A DNA stretch of 18,201 nucleotides from Acetofilamentum sp. (GTDB lineage Bacteria; Bacteroidota; Bacteroidia; Bacteroidales; JAADGE01). Numbering within the stretch: position 1 is the stretch's first letter; every line of letters starts with the position of its first letter. Under the pieces are notes generated by a model. It was not told the DNA's origin and ran no database searches. It saw nothing but the letters and a program-made list of their open reading frames with translations. Where the stretch lies: positions 1-18,201 of the forward strand of contig DYOJ01000014.1 in assembly GCA_020720705.1 (NCBI GenBank), given 5' to 3'. Made by a program: the position numbers and the translations under genes. Shown here one piece after another: positions 14,907 to 18,201 of this stretch.

Positions 14907-16505
14907 ATGAAGAAATACGTAACAGTAATTGACATCGGAACAACCAAAATCGTTGCATTCGCCGGAGAGAAGGACGAACGCGGCAATGTGAATCTTTTAG
15001 GATACGGAGCAGAAGAAACCCCCCAAAACAGTGTCAGGCGCGGTTCAATTATCAATATTGAATCGGTATCCAAAGCCATCCGTATGGCTGTGGATAAGGC
15101 GGAAGCCATGTCCGGCGTAAAATTTAACAGTGCTTATGTCGGCATAGCCGGACAGCACATAAAGAGCTATACGACAAATCATAACGTTATGATTTCGTCA
15201 AACGATTATGAGGTCAGAGAAGAGGACATGAACAAATTGCTCACCGATATTCAGAATATTACGCCCGAACACGGCGAAGATATTTTGCATGTCATTCCTC
15301 AAAATTTTACCGTAGATAAAGAAACCGGCATCCAGAACCCTGTGGGCATGTTCGGTAAACGTCTTGAAGGTAATTTCCATATCATTGCCTGCGAAACCGC
15401 TTCTGCAAAAAATATTGCTCGCGCAGTTAACCGAATCGGAATTGATGTAAACAGTTTGTATCTTGAGCCTATCGCATCTGCCGAAGCTGTGCTTACGTCC
15501 GAAGAAAAAGAAGCCGGCGTAGCACTGATAGACATCGGAGGCGGCACAACAGATATTGCTATTTTTATTGACAATGTTTTGCATTATTCCGCAGTTATTC
15601 CGCTCGGCGGACAGTCAATAACTCAGGATATTAAAAACGGATGCAATATTTTGATGAAACAAGCTGAAACGTTGAAAATTGAACACGGAAGCGCAATGTT
15701 AACAGGCGTTGACCCCGATGCTTTTGCGATTGTTTCCGGCATTTCCGGTCGCGACCCTAAAAAAATACCGATGAGCCTCATCGCGTTCATCATCAATTCC
15801 AGAATGCTTGACATCATCAATTTGATAAAATTCCATCTTAAAAATTCTAATTACATCAAAAAATTGGGAGCAGGTGTTGCGCTCACCGGAGGCGGTTCTT
15901 TGCTCCGCAACGTTGATGGTTTGATAAGCTACGAAACCGGCTTGGATGTTCGCTTGGCTAATCCGACCGCTAAAATGCAAAACTCCAACGAGGTTTTGAC
16001 AATGCCCCAATACTCAACCGCACTCGGACTCTTAAAACTCGGATTTGATAATTACGAAATCTCAACGAATCCAAGTGAGACTTTTGAGAACATTAAAACA
16101 GCCGAAGCACGTCGTCTTGCTAAAGAAGCCGCCGATGCTGCCGAAGCTGCTGCCATTCAAAAAAGAAAGGAAGATGATGAGCGAGAACGTGAACTTTCGG
16201 CTAAACGAGAAGAAATTGAGGAGGAGCGTAAACGAATGATAGCGGCAGAACAGGAACGGCTGAAACAGTTGGAAGCTGAAAAAGAAATTGCGCGTTTGGC
16301 TGCACTCGAAGCAAAAAGAACAGAAGATGAATTGACAAAAAAACTTGCTGAAGAAAAGGCTATTCGTGAGGCACAAGTAGAAGCTGACCGCATAAATGCT
16401 GAAGAAGAAGCACGTAAGAAACCGGGATTTTCAAAGTTTTGGGAAAGACTACGCGAAAATGTTGCCATTTTGAACAATCCGGATGAAGAAAAAAAGTTTG
16501 AATAA
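14907..16505 (+). CDS. ftsA: FtsA, actin-like membrane tether of the Z-ring, with an extended coiled-coil C-terminus
   Basis: A 532-residue protein, against about 420-450 in most bacteria. The actin-fold ATPase core covers about 1-385. It has phosphate loops DIGTTKIVA (9-17) and DIGGGTTDIAIF (209-220), the adenosine motif LTGGGSLL (327-334), and the FtsA-specific 1C (SHS2) region at about 85-165. From about 396 to 505 there is a very charged, Ala/Glu/Lys/Arg-rich stretch without Pro or Gly, predicted to be a long single helix or coiled coil. A short amphipathic segment (FSKFWERLRENVAIL, 508-522) follows and resembles the membrane-targeting helix normally joined to the core by a short linker. 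FtsA attaches FtsZ filaments to the membrane. The gene lies 37 nt after ftsQ and 35 nt before ftsZ. Confidence 0.95.
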   Translation: MKKYVTVIDIGTTKIVAFAGEKDERGNVNLLGYGAEETPQNSVRRGSIINIESVSKAIRMAVDKAEAMSGVKFNSAYVGIAGQHIKSYTTNHNVMISSNDYEVREEDMNKLLTDIQNITPEHGEDILHVIPQNFTVDKETGIQNPVGMFGKRLEGNFHIIACETASAKNIARAVNRIGIDVNSLYLEPIASAEAVLTSEEKEAGVALIDIGGGTTDIAIFIDNVLHYSAVIPLGGQSITQDIKNGCNILMKQAETLKIEHGSAMLTGVDPDAFAIVSGISGRDPKKIPMSLIAFIINSRMLDIINLIKFHLKNSNYIKKLGAGVALTGGGSLLRNVDGLISYETGLDVRLANPTAKMQNSNEVLTMPQYSTALGLLKLGFDNYEISTNPSETFENIKTAEARRLAKEAADAAEAAAIQKRKEDDERERELSAKREEIEEERKRMIAAEQERLKQLEAEKEIARLAALEAKRTEDELTKKLAEEKAIREAQVEADRINAEEEARKKPGFSKFWERLRENVAILNNPDEEKKFE

Positions 16506-16540
16506 TAACCTAATTGTTACATTTTAAAATATAAAAAATC

Positions 16541-17974
16541 ATGGAAGATTTACTCCCTATTCAACTCGACCCCGATTTTAGTTCCATCATAAAAGTGCTC
16601 GGCGTAGGCGGCGGAGGTAGTAATGCCGTCAATCACATGTTTCGTCAAGGCATTAAAGGCGTGGATTTTATAGTATTCAACACCGATGCTCAGGCTTTGA
16701 AAAAAAGTCCGGTACCAAATCGCGTGCAACTCGGCGCCGCCCTTACCGAAGGGTTGGGTGCAGGGAACAATCCCGATGTCGGCTGCAATGCGGCTATCGA
16801 ATCTGTGGACTTAATCAGGGCTGAAATCGGAACAAAAACAAAAATGGTCTTCATTACCGCAGGCATGGGCGGAGGCACCGGAACAGGTGCTGCGCCCGTT
16901 ATTGCCAAAACCGCACGTGAAATGGGCATACTTACCGTAGGTATCGTAACGTTGCCATTCGCTTATGAGGGCAAAAGGCGTATAAATCAGGCGGCTAACG
17001 GTATTAAAGAACTGAGCCAACACGTGGACGCTTTGTTAATTGTCAGCAATGAAAAAGTGCGTGAAATGTACAGCGATTTTACAATCTCAGAAGCTTTCGG
17101 AAAAGCAGACGATGTATTATCCATTGCCGCACGAGGAATTGCAGAAATGATTACCCAAGAGGGCTACGTGAACGTAGATTTTGCAGACGTGAAAACCGTT
17201 ATGGTAAACAGCGGTATCGCACTCATGGGTACAGGAAAAGCCTCAGGCGAAAAACGCGCAGAACTTGCCGTAAAAGAGGCATTAAGCTCGCCACTTTTAG
17301 ATAATAACGACATCAAAGGTGCTGAAAATGTGCTCATTAATATTGTCTCCGGCAGCGGAGAACCTACCATGGACGAGGTCGGATTGATAAATGAATACGT
17401 CCAAAAAGCCGCCGGAAACGATGCCGAACTTATTTGGGGTACGGCAAGTAACGCCGAACTTGGCGAGCATCTGTCCGTAACTGTTATCGCTACGGGGTTC
17501 AGTAAGGCTGATATTTCGGATTTATATTTATTGGAGGCTTCGCAAGAAGGGCTGACTAAAGAAAAAACTCAGCAAGATAAAGCCCCTGTTGCAAAAGAGA
17601 TAAGAAAGCCTAATCCTGAGAAAGTCGGACACCCAGAAAAACAAACTGAAATTCAAATAGAGTATATCCCAAAAACTGAAAAATCTCCGTTTGAAAATGA
17701 TAAGATTGTAAAATCTACTACCGAAGGTAACAAAAAAACCGAGTATCAGACTGTTGAAAAACAACCCGAAACAGCCTTTGTTGCAGAAGATTATATGAAT
17801 AATTTGGATGAATACGAGAACGAACCCGCTTATAAACGCAGAAAAGATAGCCCATTTTACTTTGAGGATATGAATAATAACAAAGTCATGTCTAAATCAT
17901 ACTTATCCGGCTATAACAACGGGCAAATAACAATCAGCGAAAATAATCAGTTTTTACACGATAAAGCTGATTAG
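16541..17974 (+). CDS. ftsZ: FtsZ, tubulin-like division GTPase
   Basis: A 477-residue tubulin homologue that forms the Z-ring. Seen are GVGGGGSNAV (21-30), FNTDAQAL (46-53), the GTP signature GGGTGTGAAP (110-119), and the T7 synergy loop NVDFADVK (211-218) with Asp213 and Asp216. The GTPase core ends near 335. A charged, disordered linker follows (about 336-425), then EPAYKRR (428-434), the counterpart of the C-terminal peptide that binds FtsA. About 43 more residues end in NNQFLHDKAD. Such a tail after the peptide is usual for Bacteroidota FtsZ. It is the last gene of the cluster. Confidence 0.96.
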   Translation: MEDLLPIQLDPDFSSIIKVLGVGGGGSNAVNHMFRQGIKGVDFIVFNTDAQALKKSPVPNRVQLGAALTEGLGAGNNPDVGCNAAIESVDLIRAEIGTKTKMVFITAGMGGGTGTGAAPVIAKTAREMGILTVGIVTLPFAYEGKRRINQAANGIKELSQHVDALLIVSNEKVREMYSDFTISEAFGKADDVLSIAARGIAEMITQEGYVNVDFADVKTVMVNSGIALMGTGKASGEKRAELAVKEALSSPLLDNNDIKGAENVLINIVSGSGEPTMDEVGLINEYVQKAAGNDAELIWGTASNAELGEHLSVTVIATGFSKADISDLYLLEASQEGLTKEKTQQDKAPVAKEIRKPNPEKVGHPEKQTEIQIEYIPKTEKSPFENDKIVKSTTEGNKKTEYQTVEKQPETAFVAEDYMNNLDEYENEPAYKRRKDSPFYFEDMNNNKVMSKSYLSGYNNGQITISENNQFLHDKAD

Positions 17975-18011
17975 TTCGTATAATGCTTCTTATTGTGGTA
18001 TTTACTTTCAG

Positions 18012-18045
18012 AAACAGTTTCGTTCAATCGGAGCTGTTTTTGTTT
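18012..18045 (+). terminator. Weak terminator candidate after ftsZ
   Basis: AAACAG (18012-18017) can pair with CTGTTT (18034-18039) across a 16-nt loop, followed by the T-rich run TTTTTGTTT. The stem is short and A+T-rich, so this is only a candidate. The stronger hairpins at 18117-18178 are an alternative place for transcription to end. Confidence 0.3.
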
Positions 18046-18059
18046 GTAATACACAGTCT

Positions 18060-18081
18060 TTGTAAGAAAACTCATAACACA
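18060..18081 (-). repeat. Right arm of the 22-bp inverted repeat flanking the dcw cluster
   Basis: Exact reverse complement of 901-922. It lies 85 nt past the ftsZ stop and 30 nt before the hairpin-GTGCA elements. Confidence 0.85.
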
Positions 18082-18110
18082 AAACTGCTGTCAAGATTAA
18101 GATTTTATTT

Positions 18111-18140
18111 CTGCACATATCAGGTGTTTTCACCTGATAT
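18111..18140 (-). repeat. Hairpin-GTGCA element R1 (inverted)
   Basis: CTGCAC (18111-18116) is followed by a 10-bp perfect stem ATATCAGGTG / CACCTGATAT (18117-18126 and 18131-18140) around a TTTT loop. On the minus strand this reads CAGGTG-AAAA-CACCTGA, 3 nt, GTGCAG. That is the layout of element A2, in opposite orientation. Confidence 0.85.
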
Positions 18141-18148
18141 TTAAGGCC

Positions 18149-18178
18149 CTGCACATATCAGGTGTTTTCACCTGATAT
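18149..18178 (-). repeat. Hairpin-GTGCA element R2 (inverted)
   Basis: Exact tandem copy of R1 at a 38-bp offset. The repeated unit covers 18111-18147 and 18149-18185 and ends with TTAAGGC. Confidence 0.85.
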
Positions 18179-18188
18179 TTAAGGCTTT

Positions 18189-18201
18189 GAGGTGAAAACA
18201 C
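18189..18201 (+). repeat. Further hairpin element, cut by the window edge
   Basis: GAGGTGAAAACAC is the first half of the A1-type hairpin, here in the same orientation as the left-flank copies. The window ends before the right arm is complete. Confidence 0.6.

Overview
The window holds an almost complete division and cell wall (dcw) cluster, all on the + strand from about 1265 to 17974. The order is mraZ, rsmH, an ftsL-like gene, ftsI (a PASTA-bearing class B PBP), murE, mraY, murD, ftsW, murG, an unrecognised lipoprotein gene, murC, ftsQ, ftsA, ftsZ. The organism is most likely a member of the Bacteroidota, probably uncultured. Four things suggest this: the gene order, the FtsZ C-terminus (an EPAYKRR motif followed by an extra tail ending FLHDKAD), the near absence of Shine-Dalgarno sites, and a TTTG / TAnnTTTG promoter in front of mraZ. 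MurE carries the DNPR signature, which predicts meso-diaminopimelate peptidoglycan. murF, murB and ddl are not in the window.

Layout. Positions 1-1264 are non-coding apart from a decayed tyrosine-recombinase C-terminus on the minus strand (24-191). This stretch holds two near-identical 222-bp repeats (203-424, 455-676) packed with hairpins, then A+T-rich DNA, then the mraZ control region. That region has four 10-bp MraZ-type boxes (1181-1220) running into a Bacteroidota-type promoter (1208-1237). Positions 1265-17974 are the dcw genes. They are packed tightly, with overlaps of 1-4 nt or gaps under 60 nt, except for a 202-nt A+T-rich gap between mraY and murD. Positions 17975-18201 hold a weak terminator candidate and then the same hairpin family as the left flank, in the opposite orientation.

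How the genes work together. MurC, MurD and MurE add L-Ala, D-Glu and the diamino acid to UDP-MurNAc. MraY and MurG build lipid I and lipid II. FtsW and FtsI polymerise and crosslink septal peptidoglycan. The FtsL-like protein and FtsQ belong to the divisome. FtsA tethers FtsZ to the membrane. RsmH methylates 16S rRNA, and MraZ is expected to repress the operon.

Most unusual points: (i) an unrecognised lipoprotein gene inserted seamlessly between murG and murC; (ii) a roughly 110-residue charged coiled coil inserted in FtsA just before its membrane helix; (iii) a hairpin-plus-GTGCA repeat family with six complete copies bracketing the cluster in inverted orientation, together with an exact 22-bp inverted repeat whose arms lie 17 kb apart; (iv) the recombinase remnant beside these repeats.
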